A DNA stretch of 10,110 bases, taken from Bacteroidaceae bacterium. GTDB lineage: Bacteria; Bacteroidota; Bacteroidia; Bacteroidales; Bacteroidaceae. Location of the stretch: the NCBI GenBank assembly GCA_017383665.1, contig JAFNWA010000161.1, positions 1 to 10,110 of the forward strand. Direction: 5' to 3'. The first letter of the stretch is position 1, and the number at the start of each line of letters is the position of its first letter. Below the pieces are notes generated by a model that did no database searches, was not told the origin of the DNA, and was given only the letters and a program-made list of their open reading frames with translations. The translations under genes and the position numbers were made by a program. Positions 1-7,193 of the stretch are shown here, piece by piece.

Positions 1-24
1 AGCGAATTTCTTGATTAAGCGAGC

Positions 25-52
25 TTAACACAAACTTGTTTGATGTTATACT
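25..52 (+). promoter_or_regulatory. Candidate sigma70-style promoter for the DUF4435 gene
   Basis: TTAACA (25-30) and TATACT (47-52) each match the classical -35 and -10 hexamers at five of six bases and are 16 bases apart. I see no good Bacteroidetes-type pair (TTTG and TAnnTTTG) in the leader. Because the main Bacteroidetes sigma factor prefers the latter pattern, this match could be chance. If used, it would give a leader of about 125 bases holding the hairpins at 82-105 and 126-144. Confidence 0.25.
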
Positions 53-81
53 GCGAGTGATAAAGAAATCAACAATGTTAA

Positions 82-105
82 TGTGTGGAAGTTTACTTAC
101 ACACA
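82..105 (+). repeat. Stem-loop in the DUF4435 leader
   Basis: TGTGTG (82-87) pairs with CACACA (100-105); after one G/A mismatch, AAG (89-91) pairs with CTT (96-98) around a TTTA loop. That gives nine pairs in 24 bases. No U tract follows on either strand, so a terminator role is unlikely. Confidence 0.5.
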
Positions 106-125
106 AAGCGAGCGGAAGCAGGTTC

Positions 126-144
126 AATCGCACGAAGTGCGGTT
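126..144 (+). repeat. Stem-loop close to the DUF4435 start
   Basis: AATCGCAC (126-133) and GTGCGGTT (137-144) form eight pairs, one of them G-U, around a GAA triloop. The stem ends 39 bases before the ATG and is the most GC-rich structure in the leader. It could affect mRNA stability or bind a protein, but nothing identifies a known regulator. Confidence 0.5.
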
Positions 145-183
145 AAAACGGGAAACTAAAAGCAGGGATAGTACGACTGAGGT

Positions 184-1188
184 ATGAAAAGGCTTACCGA
201 ATATCTCAATTCAAATTTCATTGAGGCGGCAAACTCATTGCGCCCGAAGAGAGCCGCACAGCGCATCATAGCATATGTAGAAAGTTATGATGACATATCG
301 TTCTGGCGTTCGGTCTTTAACGAGTATGAGAGCGAAAGAATTCATTTTGAGATAATGCTCCCTGCTCGCACAAAACTCACCAAAGGCAAGAAACAGGCCA
401 TGATGAACATGCTTGGAAAGTCATACGGCCGAAACATGATTGCCTGCGTCGATAGCGACTACGACTACCTGTTGCAGGGCGCGACATCCACATCGCAGCA
501 GATGTTGGAGAACAAGTATATCCTGCACACATACGCCTACTCCATCGAGAACTACCGTTGCTATGCCGACAGTCTGAAGCAGGTATGCGTACTCTGTACA
601 CAGAACGACAGCAATGTAATCGACTTCAAGGAGTTCTTCAAGCTATACTCAAACATCTGCTATCCCCTGTTCGTCTGGAACATCCTGTTATATCGCCACC
701 GTGATACCAAGACAATGAGCATGCTGCATTTCTGCGAGATAGTGCGCCTGTCATCGTTCACCGTGAACAAGCCTGCATACTCCTTGCAACAGCTCAGCAA
801 CCGCGTCAAACATAACCTGAAGATACTTGAAAAGCAGTTCCCCGAACTGGAAGAAGAGTACAGAAAACTGGATGAGGAACTGACAAGCCTTGGTGTCAAC
901 CCCGATGAGACCTATTTTTATATACAGGGGCACCACATAATGAACGGGGTTACCATGCGCATTATGCAACCCGTGTGCCGTCACCTGCGCAGCAAGCGCG
1001 AAGAGGAGATTGAGCGTTATGCCTACCACCGCCAGCAGTACAACAACGAACTGGCATCGTACCGCCACAGCCAATGCGATGTGGCAACAATGCTCAGCAA
1101 GAATACCGACTACAAGAGTGCGACGCCTTACAAGCGGCTGAAAGCGGATATCGATAGGTTGTTGTTGTCTATTGAAAGAGGTGTCTGA
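184..1188 (+). CDS. DUF4435 domain protein, TOPRIM-like (AriB-related at family level)
   Basis: A 334-residue protein with no signal peptide or membrane segment. The N-terminal part reads as a DUF4435 domain: YVESYDDISFW (residues 31-41, with E33 and D36/D37), CVDSDYD (88-94, a DxD acidic pair), SIENY (120-124) and QGHHI (248-252). A glutamate after one strand and a DxD after a later one is the acidic pattern of TOPRIM catalytic centres. In the PARIS anti-phage system, AriB is a DUF4435 TOPRIM nuclease released by the ATPase AriA. Here no ATPase gene is visible: 183 gene-free bases lie upstream and a convergent trkH downstream, so it looks like a single-gene unit. Residues 205-235 and 270-295 are charged and helix-rich. 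The ATG at 184 is the earliest start, since an in-frame TGA (178-180) sits just before it. GAGG at 179-182 is too close to the start to be a normal ribosome site. Domain call is fairly firm; nuclease or defence activity is inference. Confidence 0.8.
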   Translation: MKRLTEYLNSNFIEAANSLRPKRAAQRIIAYVESYDDISFWRSVFNEYESERIHFEIMLPARTKLTKGKKQAMMNMLGKSYGRNMIACVDSDYDYLLQGATSTSQQMLENKYILHTYAYSIENYRCYADSLKQVCVLCTQNDSNVIDFKEFFKLYSNICYPLFVWNILLYRHRDTKTMSMLHFCEIVRLSSFTVNKPAYSLQQLSNRVKHNLKILEKQFPELEEEYRKLDEELTSLGVNPDETYFYIQGHHIMNGVTMRIMQPVCRHLRSKREEEIERYAYHRQQYNNELASYRHSQCDVATMLSKNTDYKSATPYKRLKADIDRLLLSIERGV

Positions 1189-1210
1189 GAATCCTGGTTC
1201 TTTTAAGACA

Positions 1211-2668
1211 TTATCTTCTCTTCCAGAATACAGGTGTAAAGAGCAGCAGCACGGCAAAGAATTCAAGACGACCTACCAGCATCTGGAATGCACTGAACCA
1301 TTTCACACCGTCGGGCAGCAGTGCAAAAGAATCCATTGGTCCATAGTTACCCAAAGCCGGGCCCACATTTCCCACCGATGCCACTGAAATACTGAACGAA
1401 TCGAGAAAATCTATTCCGAATGCCATGTTCACGAACAGACCTGCCACAAGCGTAAATATATAGATTACCGTGTAGGCAAGTATTGCCGACTGCACAGCAG
1501 TGGGTATAACCCTCTTGCTCATGCGTACAGGTATCACCGCATTGGGGTGTACAATACGCTTGAACTCGTTCCACACGACCTTGAACAGGATTGATATGCG
1601 CACACACTTCATGGCACCCGATGTTGAACCCGAACATGCACCAAAGAACATGAGCGCGCACAGCAGCAACCAGAGCAATGGCATCCATGCTGCGTAATCA
1701 ACCGTGGCAAAACCGGTAGTAGTCTGCAACGATACAACTTGGAAAACCGATGCACGGAACGAAGACTCGGCATCCATGTCACCGGGCGAGAAGAAAAGTC
1801 CCAAGCCTATTGCAAAGGTAAACACCGCAACAATTATAAGGTATGTCTTGAACTCTGTATCACGCAACAGCGTCATGGGGCGCAACTTGAAGATTGCCAA
1901 ATATAGCAACGAGAGATTCACACCCGACACGAACATAAAGAATGTAATCACATACTCGATAGCCGGGGAATTGAATGCTGCAATACTTGCCTGCTTTGTT
2001 GAGAAGCCACCTGTTGCAATGGTTGACATCGAGTGACAAATGGAGTCGAACCACCCCATTCCGACTACATTGAGCGAAACTGCACAGATAATGGTAAGGG
2101 CAATGTATATTGTTAATATCCAGCGAGCTGTTACAGATATGCGTGGATGCAGTTTGGAGCGCATGGGCCCCACAGACTCTGCCGAGAACAGCTTGATGTC
2201 ATTAAGGCCGAACATGGGGAATACCGCTACAGTGAAGAAGACGATACCCAAACCACCTACCCAGTGTGTCATCATACGCCAGAAAAGGATAGATTTTGGA
2301 AGTGCCTCGATATCTTCCAGAATAGTAGCACCTGTGGTTGAAAATCCCGACATTGTCTCAAAGAAAGCATCGGTAAAATTGGTAATGCTACCACTGAGTA
2401 TATAAGGCAAAGTACCCAAAAGCGAGAACACCACCCAGCATAGACTAACCACAATATAACCATCCTTAAACGAGACATTGCGGTTGCCTCCCTTACACAG
2501 AAATACCAACACCGCACCAATCAGAGCAACTATACCTGCAGAAGAGAGAAGCGATTGCACTGTATTCTCATTGTAGAAGAAAGCCACGCCAACGCACATC
2601 AGCATGAAAAGTGCTTCAATGAAAAGCAGCATTCCAATGACACGAAATATTACTCTGGGGTGAAACAT
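1211..2668 (-). CDS. trkH: TrkH family potassium uptake protein (channel subunit)
   Basis: A 485-residue inner-membrane protein, close to the usual TrkH length of about 483. It forms the K+ pore of the Trk system, partnered by TrkA. Four pore-loop repeats are visible in order: STTGA (110-114), ATGGF (218-222), TTTGF (316-320) and GNVGP (433-437). Each has the central glycine of a K+ selectivity filter, and each is flanked by hydrophobic helices. The glycine-, serine- and lysine-rich stretch at 343-357 (GACSGSTSGAMK) matches the intramembrane loop that gates TrkH under the third pore. MLVGRLEFF (463-471) is the conserved C-terminal family motif. The gene starts three bases after the trkA stop, so the two are surely cotranscribed and probably translationally linked. 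No Shine-Dalgarno site is evident, which is usual in this phylum. Confidence 0.96.
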   Translation of the reverse strand: MFHPRVIFRVIGMLLFIEALFMLMCVGVAFFYNENTVQSLLSSAGIVALIGAVLVFLCKGGNRNVSFKDGYIVVSLCWVVFSLLGTLPYILSGSITNFTDAFFETMSGFSTTGATILEDIEALPKSILFWRMMTHWVGGLGIVFFTVAVFPMFGLNDIKLFSAESVGPMRSKLHPRISVTARWILTIYIALTIICAVSLNVVGMGWFDSICHSMSTIATGGFSTKQASIAAFNSPAIEYVITFFMFVSGVNLSLLYLAIFKLRPMTLLRDTEFKTYLIIVAVFTFAIGLGLFFSPGDMDAESSFRASVFQVVSLQTTTGFATVDYAAWMPLLWLLLCALMFFGACSGSTSGAMKCVRISILFKVVWNEFKRIVHPNAVIPVRMSKRVIPTAVQSAILAYTVIYIFTLVAGLFVNMAFGIDFLDSFSISVASVGNVGPALGNYGPMDSFALLPDGVKWFSAFQMLVGRLEFFAVLLLFTPVFWKRR

Positions 2669-2671
2669 AGT

Positions 2672-4009
2672 TTACTTGAAATATTTTTCTAACTTTTTGA
2701 GCACGCGCTCAACACAGAAGAAGATTACATGGTCACCGGGCTCAATCATTGTGTTACCGGTTACATGCACACCGGCACCATTGCGTATGAGGCCACCGAT
2801 ATTTGCTCCATCGGGCAAACCAAGAGCCTTCACAGGCTTGCGAGTTATGAGGCAATCGTGATTCACTGGGAATTCCACAACCACCGCCTGGATAAAAGTG
2901 AGACATTTAACGCTCGACACATCGGTTTTCAGCATCATCTGAAAAATGGTACTTGCCGCCAATTTCTTCTTGTTGATAACCGAACCGATATCCATCTTCT
3001 CGGCCATTGATATGTAGTCGATATTCTCTATCTCCGACACGGCACGGCTTACTCCGGCACGCTTTGCAGCAAGACAGGCAATGATGTTCGTCTCGGAATT
3101 GTCACTAAGGGCAATGAACACATCGGTATGTGCAATACCCTCGCTGCGCAACAGTTCCGGGTCACGGGCATCGCCATTGATTACCATCACCTCATCATCG
3201 ACAAGCTCCACCAATTTGTGACAGCGGTTCAGGTCGCTCTCTATTATCTTTACATCAATATTCTCAGGAATCAGTTTGGTCGTGCGCACAGCAATGCGGC
3301 TACCGCCCATTATTATGACACTCTTGACCTCGGAGAACTGCTCTTTACCGCATATTTGACGGATATACGGAATATTCTCGTGCGTAGTCATGAAGCACAC
3401 TATGTCATTGGCTTTTATACAGTCATTACCACGCGGAATAATTGTCTCGTCGTCACGCTGCAGAGCCACGATGTGGTAAGGGATATCAGGTGGCAACTCC
3501 TTGAACGGGATGTTTATTATCGATGCATTCTCCCTCACCTTGACACCTATCATCACCAGGGCACCGCCACCGAACTCAAGCATCTGACGCATCCATGCAT
3601 ACTTGATACTTGTAGCAATCTCCTCGGCAGCCAGCTGTTCGGGATAGATAAGTGAATCAACACCCAACGAAGCGAAATACTCCTTGTGCTTGGGAAGCAA
3701 ATACTCATAGTTGTCAATGCGGGCGATTGTCTTTGAAGCACCAAGATAATGCGCCAATATACAGGCTGTGATATTGCGGCTCTCATCAGGGGTTACCGCC
3801 ACAAAAAGCTCGGCTTCGCCCACACCTGCATCCTTGAGAGCAGATATTTTTGTGGGGTCACCGATAATTGTCTGCAGGTCGAACGATGTCTCCATCCTAC
3901 CCAACTTCTCTTCGCTTTCGTCGAGCAGAACAACATTCTCATTCTCGGATGAAAGCATCTTGGCCAAGTGTGTGCCTACAGCACCGGCTCCAGCAATGAC
4001 AATTCTCAT
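2672..4009 (-). CDS. trkA: Trk system potassium transporter TrkA (NAD-binding RCK regulator)
   Basis: A 445-residue cytoplasmic protein, near the E. coli TrkA length of 458, which binds nucleotides and gates the TrkH channel. It has the duplicated RCK layout. The first Rossmann domain starts with GAGAVG (7-12) and has the acidic residue D30 at the end of the second strand, as expected for NAD(H) binding. A first RCK-C domain covers about 140-220. The second Rossmann domain begins at VIIMGGSRIA (231-240), with E257 at the strand-end position. A second RCK-C domain runs from about 365 to 442. In the second half the glycine motif is GGSRIA instead of GxGxxG, as is common in TrkA. It lies 36 bases after dxs and 3 bases before trkH, so it is the middle gene of the operon. 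I see no terminator or strong separate promoter in the dxs-trkA gap. Confidence 0.96.
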   Translation of the reverse strand: MRIVIAGAGAVGTHLAKMLSSENENVVLLDESEEKLGRMETSFDLQTIIGDPTKISALKDAGVGEAELFVAVTPDESRNITACILAHYLGASKTIARIDNYEYLLPKHKEYFASLGVDSLIYPEQLAAEEIATSIKYAWMRQMLEFGGGALVMIGVKVRENASIINIPFKELPPDIPYHIVALQRDDETIIPRGNDCIKANDIVCFMTTHENIPYIRQICGKEQFSEVKSVIIMGGSRIAVRTTKLIPENIDVKIIESDLNRCHKLVELVDDEVMVINGDARDPELLRSEGIAHTDVFIALSDNSETNIIACLAAKRAGVSRAVSEIENIDYISMAEKMDIGSVINKKKLAASTIFQMMLKTDVSSVKCLTFIQAVVVEFPVNHDCLITRKPVKALGLPDGANIGGLIRNGAGVHVTGNTMIEPGDHVIFFCVERVLKKLEKYFK

Positions 4010-4045
4010 AAAATCAGACTTTTATATGTTAACAAGTCACTTTTA

Positions 4046-5941
4046 TCACAAATTCTTGAACTCCATAATGGCTGCAAGCACACTCTCCTTGTCCATTCCG
4101 CACACCTTGTACAACTGTTCGGGAGTACCATGCTCGACAAACGCATCGGGAATACCCAGGATCTTAATCTTTGGAGCATAACCCTTCGCAGCCATATATT
4201 CAACAACCGCGCTACCAAGACCGCCCTTGACGGTTCCGTCCTCGAGAGTCACTACATATTTGAATTTCTCGCCCACCTCGTGCAGTATATTCTCATCCAC
4301 AGGCTTCAGGAAACGCATATCATAGTGAGCGACACTCACTCCTAATTTGGCAGCCTCTTTGACAACATCCTCCATCTGTTTGCCAATGGGACCTATCGTA
4401 AGGAATGCGACATCCTTGCCATCGGTAATTTTGCGACCAGTTCCCACCTCTACTGTATCAAGAGGACAACGCCAATCGACAAGCGAGCCCTTGCCACGCG
4501 GATAGCGTATCACGAATGTACCCATATCGGGTTGTGTTGCGGTGTACATGAGACGGCGCAGTTCGTGCTCGTCATATGGAGATGATATCGTAATGTTCGG
4601 GACAGGACGCAGATATGCAAGGTCGAACGCACCGTGGTGTGTAGGACCATCCTCACCGACAATTCCTGCGCGGTCAAGACAAAGCACCATGTTCAGTCGT
4701 TGCAAAGCCGCATCGTGGATGAGGTTGTCATATCCTCTTTGCATGAACGATGAGTATATGTTGCAGAAAGGCAGCAAGCCGCCCTTGGCCAAACCGGCCG
4801 AGAATGTCACGGCATGTCCCTCGGCAATACCCACATCAAAGAAACGGTCGGGGAAGACATCCATCAGTTTGTTCATTGAACAGCCGGTAGGCATTGCAGG
4901 TGTAATTCCCACAACTTTGTCATCTTTCTTTGCAAGTTCAACCAGAGTCTCGCCAAAGACATCCTGGAAACGGGGAGACTCGCCACGGGTTACAATGCGC
5001 TCACCTGTCTCAATGTCAAAGATACCGGGCTGATGCCACACTGTCGCATTCTTCTCGGCAGGTTCCCAACCCTTACCCTTTACAGTGTGTACATGGAGCA
5101 TTCGGGGGCCTTTCATGTCCTTTATGCTTCGCAACATGCGCACAAGTTCAAGCACATTATGTCCATTCACGGGACCAAAATAGCGTGCGCTCATGCCCTC
5201 AAAGAAATTGTTCTGACGGAAAAGCATCGCTTTGAGACCATTGTTGAAGCGTATCAAGGCATTGGCACGACGCTCGTTTAGAATACCAATCTTTTTCAAG
5301 GCCTTGGCAATGCCATAGCGTATTTTATTGTATGCCCTTGAGGAATGCATTGATATGAGCAACTGGCTCATGCCACCCACACTCTTGTCAATGGACATGT
5401 TGTTGTCGTTGAGTATAATGAGAAGATTATTCTTGGCACTGGAAAGGTTATTCAACCCCTCGTAAGCCAAACCACCGCTCATTGAACCATCGCCAATGAC
5501 AGCAACCACATGCTCGTTGCTGCCTTTCATAGCTGCAGAAACGGCAAGACCCAAAGCCGCCGAAATTGAATTGGAAGCATGGCCGGCAACAAAAGCATCA
5601 TACTCGCTCTCTTCGGGCGATGGGAAAGGCTTTATGCCACCGAACTTGCGATTTGTGTGGAAGCGGTCGCGACGGCCGGTAAGTATCTTGTGACCGTATG
5701 CCTGATGCCCGACATCCCACACCAACTTGTCATCGGGTGTCGAGAAAACATAATGCAGAGCGACAGTAAGTTCAACAGAACCGAGGCTCGATGCAAAATG
5801 TCCCGGATTATTAGCCAGTGAGTCAATAATGAACGACCTCAACTCATCGCACACTTGCACGAGTTTCTTCTCGGGCAATTTGCGAAGATCGGCCGGGCTG
5901 TCAAGACTCTCCAGTAAAGGGTATTTTATATCTTTTGCCAT
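4046..5941 (-). CDS. dxs: 1-deoxy-D-xylulose-5-phosphate synthase
   Basis: A 631-residue thiamine diphosphate enzyme that condenses pyruvate and glyceraldehyde 3-phosphate into DXP, the first step of the MEP pathway to isoprenoids (and toward thiamine and pyridoxal). Length is normal for DXS. Residues counted from the ATG: DVGHQAYGHK (76-85, with H79), the diphosphate/Mg motif GDGSMSGG (150-157) ending in NDNNMSI (178-184), the general-acid glutamate E374 in GIAEGHAVTF, and LDRAG (422-426) with the GPTHHGAFDLAYLR block at 432-445. The pyrimidine domain covers about 320-480 and the transketolase C-terminal domain about 500-631. The frame opens further to a TTG at 5953, but the ATG at 5941 gives the normal MAKDIKY N-terminus. 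It leads the trkA-trkH operon and is transcribed from the promoter at 6028-6058. Confidence 0.97.
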   Translation of the reverse strand: MAKDIKYPLLESLDSPADLRKLPEKKLVQVCDELRSFIIDSLANNPGHFASSLGSVELTVALHYVFSTPDDKLVWDVGHQAYGHKILTGRRDRFHTNRKFGGIKPFPSPEESEYDAFVAGHASNSISAALGLAVSAAMKGSNEHVVAVIGDGSMSGGLAYEGLNNLSSAKNNLLIILNDNNMSIDKSVGGMSQLLISMHSSRAYNKIRYGIAKALKKIGILNERRANALIRFNNGLKAMLFRQNNFFEGMSARYFGPVNGHNVLELVRMLRSIKDMKGPRMLHVHTVKGKGWEPAEKNATVWHQPGIFDIETGERIVTRGESPRFQDVFGETLVELAKKDDKVVGITPAMPTGCSMNKLMDVFPDRFFDVGIAEGHAVTFSAGLAKGGLLPFCNIYSSFMQRGYDNLIHDAALQRLNMVLCLDRAGIVGEDGPTHHGAFDLAYLRPVPNITISSPYDEHELRRLMYTATQPDMGTFVIRYPRGKGSLVDWRCPLDTVEVGTGRKITDGKDVAFLTIGPIGKQMEDVVKEAAKLGVSVAHYDMRFLKPVDENILHEVGEKFKYVVTLEDGTVKGGLGSAVVEYMAAKGYAPKIKILGIPDAFVEHGTPEQLYKVCGMDKESVLAAIMEFKNL

Positions 5942-6019
5942 TTGGAATATCAAAATACATTACAACAACTGCAACGCATCAACAGCAGCAACACCAGGCG
6001 CGCACAGTTTTTGCCATAA

Positions 6020-6041
6020 TTTAAGTGCAAATATACTTAAA
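6020..6041. promoter_or_regulatory. Inverted repeat over the dxs -7 box, possible operator
   Basis: TTTAAGT (6020-6026) and ACTTAAA (6035-6041) form a perfect 7-base inverted repeat with an 8-base spacer. The 22-base site spans the -7 box and the expected start of transcription. Size and placement suit a dimeric repressor, but AT-rich repeats arise by chance and no regulator is identified. Confidence 0.4.
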
Positions 6042-6058
6042 ACGGGACAAAAAGCAAA
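6028..6058 (-). promoter_or_regulatory. Bacteroidetes-type promoter of the dxs-trkA-trkH operon
   Basis: Read on the minus strand, TTTG (6058-6055) is followed after exactly 19 bases by TATATTTG (6035-6028), a full match to the TAnnTTTG -7 box of the Bacteroidetes primary sigma factor with its TTTG -33 partner. Transcription would start near 6020-6025, giving a dxs leader of roughly 80 bases. Confidence 0.8.
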
Positions 6059-6150
6059 ATCTTTTGTATTTTACTGCATGTTTTACAGCCTGCACTACCC
6101 GTTTTCTCGTTTTTTCCAAACAAGATGCAACAATTATCCACCAAGTTGAT

Positions 6151-6158
6151 TATTTTTG
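6151..6158 (+). promoter_or_regulatory. Candidate -7 box for the GSCFA-murF/alr unit
   Basis: TATTTTTG matches TAnnTTTG exactly and lies 36 bases before the GSCFA ATG, giving a short leader of about 30 bases. No TTTG is found at the expected -33 spacing, so the call rests on one box. Confidence 0.35.
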
Positions 6159-6194
6159 CACTAATTTGGAACCGGAAATTGCTTCCATAGCATA

Positions 6195-7193
6195 ATGACA
6201 CAATTCAGAACCGCCATAGAACTCCCCGAGGGCAAGCACAGCATTACACACAAAAACAAGTTGTTGCTTGCAGGCTCATGCTTTGCCGGCAACATAGGTA
6301 CAATGCTCGCCGAAAGGAAATTCAATATCGAAGCCAACCCTTTCGGGGTCCTGTACAACCCTCTTTCCATTGCCACAATGCTCACAAGAGTCTTTGACGG
6401 AGAGGAATTCACAGCCTCATCGCCCGAGATTTTTGAGCATGAAGGCAAGTGGCACAGCATTCTGCACCATGGCGATTTCTCGCAGAACAACAAAGAGCTG
6501 TTGCTGGAAACCATAAACAGCCGACTGGCAAAGGCTCACAATGCAGCAAAGAACTGTGACATTGTGATAATAACATTGGGAACGGCATACACCTACACAC
6601 GGACAAGCGACAATATTGTTGTAGGCAACTGCCACAAACTGCCGGCAAACACATTCACACGCCGTCTGCTCGGTATTGAAGAGATTGTCGAGGCCATGTC
6701 GGCCGTAATAGAGAGGTTCTGCAGCTTGAACCCGGAAATAAAGTTCATGTTTACCATAAGCCCCATACGCCACCTGCGCGACGGGGCACACGACAACCAG
6801 AAGAGCAAGGCAACGCTTTTGCTTGCCACAGACAGGATAATGTCGCTCTACCCCGACAACACCCTGTATTTCCCGGCATACGAGATTCTGCTCGACGAGC
6901 TGCGCGACTACCGTTTCTATGCCGACGACATGGTACACCCATCGACAAAGGCAGTCGGTTACATCTGGGAATGCTTTGGCAAATGCTATTTCAACGACAG
7001 CACAGCAAGGCTGAACAATGAGGTCGAGCAGATTATGCGCGCCATGGAGCACCGTCCATTCGACGCGGCATCCGAGGCTTACAAAAGTTTTCTGGAGAAT
7101 ATCCTGAAGAAAATAGAGAAAATTGAAGAGAAACACCCATATCTTGATTTCGAAAACGAAAAGAGAAAATGCAATATACTGTTGAACAGATAA
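6195..7193 (+). CDS. GSCFA family protein (SGNH-like hydrolase fold)
   Basis: A 332-residue protein named for its signature GSCFA at residues 27-31. Blocks resembling SGNH/GDSL esterases follow in order: GSCFA with candidate nucleophile S28, NPFGVLYNP (48-56), TLGTAYTY (127-134), TISPIRHLRDG (187-197) and DDMVHPS (244-250), whose D245 and H248 fit the DxxH of block V. The substrate of this family is not established. There is no signal peptide, so action is probably cytoplasmic or at the inner membrane face. Residues about 295-330 form a lysine/glutamate-rich, probably helical tail. The last 25 bases overlap the start of murF-alr, which implies translational coupling and links it to peptidoglycan precursor synthesis. 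No Shine-Dalgarno site precedes the ATG. Family call is firm; esterase or acyl-transfer activity is inference. Confidence 0.9.
   Translation: MTQFRTAIELPEGKHSITHKNKLLLAGSCFAGNIGTMLAERKFNIEANPFGVLYNPLSIATMLTRVFDGEEFTASSPEIFEHEGKWHSILHHGDFSQNNKELLLETINSRLAKAHNAAKNCDIVIITLGTAYTYTRTSDNIVVGNCHKLPANTFTRRLLGIEEIVEAMSAVIERFCSLNPEIKFMFTISPIRHLRDGAHDNQKSKATLLLATDRIMSLYPDNTLYFPAYEILLDELRDYRFYADDMVHPSTKAVGYIWECFGKCYFNDSTARLNNEVEQIMRAMEHRPFDAASEAYKSFLENILKKIEKIEEKHPYLDFENEKRKCNILLNR

Larger units (their letters stand above)
1..183. other. Gene-free, inverted-repeat-rich leader upstream of the DUF4435 gene
   Basis: No reading frame of useful length crosses this stretch; all three plus frames have early stops. 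It contains four inverted repeats: 15-28 (TTAAGC-GA-GCTTAA), 26-48 (TAACACAAAC pairing with GTTTG-A-TGTTA, one bulged A), 82-105 (TGTGTG...CACACA continuing through one mismatch into AAG/CTT around a TTTA loop) and 126-144 (AATCGCAC-GAA-GTGCGGTT, one G-U pair). None is followed by a T run, so they do not look like intrinsic terminators. The pentamer GCGAG recurs at 19, 53 and 109. The stretch may be a structured 5' leader, a set of protein-binding sites or the remains of a small mobile repeat; the sequence alone does not decide. Confidence 0.6.
5942..6194. other. Divergent intergenic region between dxs and the GSCFA gene
   Basis: These 253 bases separate two divergent transcription units and contain no credible long gene. 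They hold the dxs promoter, an inverted repeat across its -7 box, a GUUG-repeating dxs leader (minus strand, about 5958-5995) and a weaker plus-strand promoter candidate near 6151. Confidence 0.8.

Noticed and set aside
143..153. Shared 11-mer TTAAAACGGGA, also at 6037-6047
   Set aside because: The flanks do not extend the match and one 11-base match in 10 kb of partly AT-rich DNA is weak evidence of a shared element.
751..1266. Minus-strand open frame of 171 codons
   Set aside because: It overlaps the DUF4435 gene antisense and the end of trkH; no family motif, so a shadow frame.
3128..3655. Plus-strand open frame of 175 codons
   Set aside because: It lies antisense inside trkA, whose motifs are continuous across the same bases.
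4010..4045. Possible internal promoter or terminator between dxs and trkA
   Set aside because: The 36 bases contain only the short palindrome GTTAAC; no stem with a U tract and no TAnnTTTG box.
5942..5953. Longer dxs start at a TTG four codons upstream
   Set aside because: The ATG at 5941 gives the normal N-terminus, and TTG starts are rare in this group.
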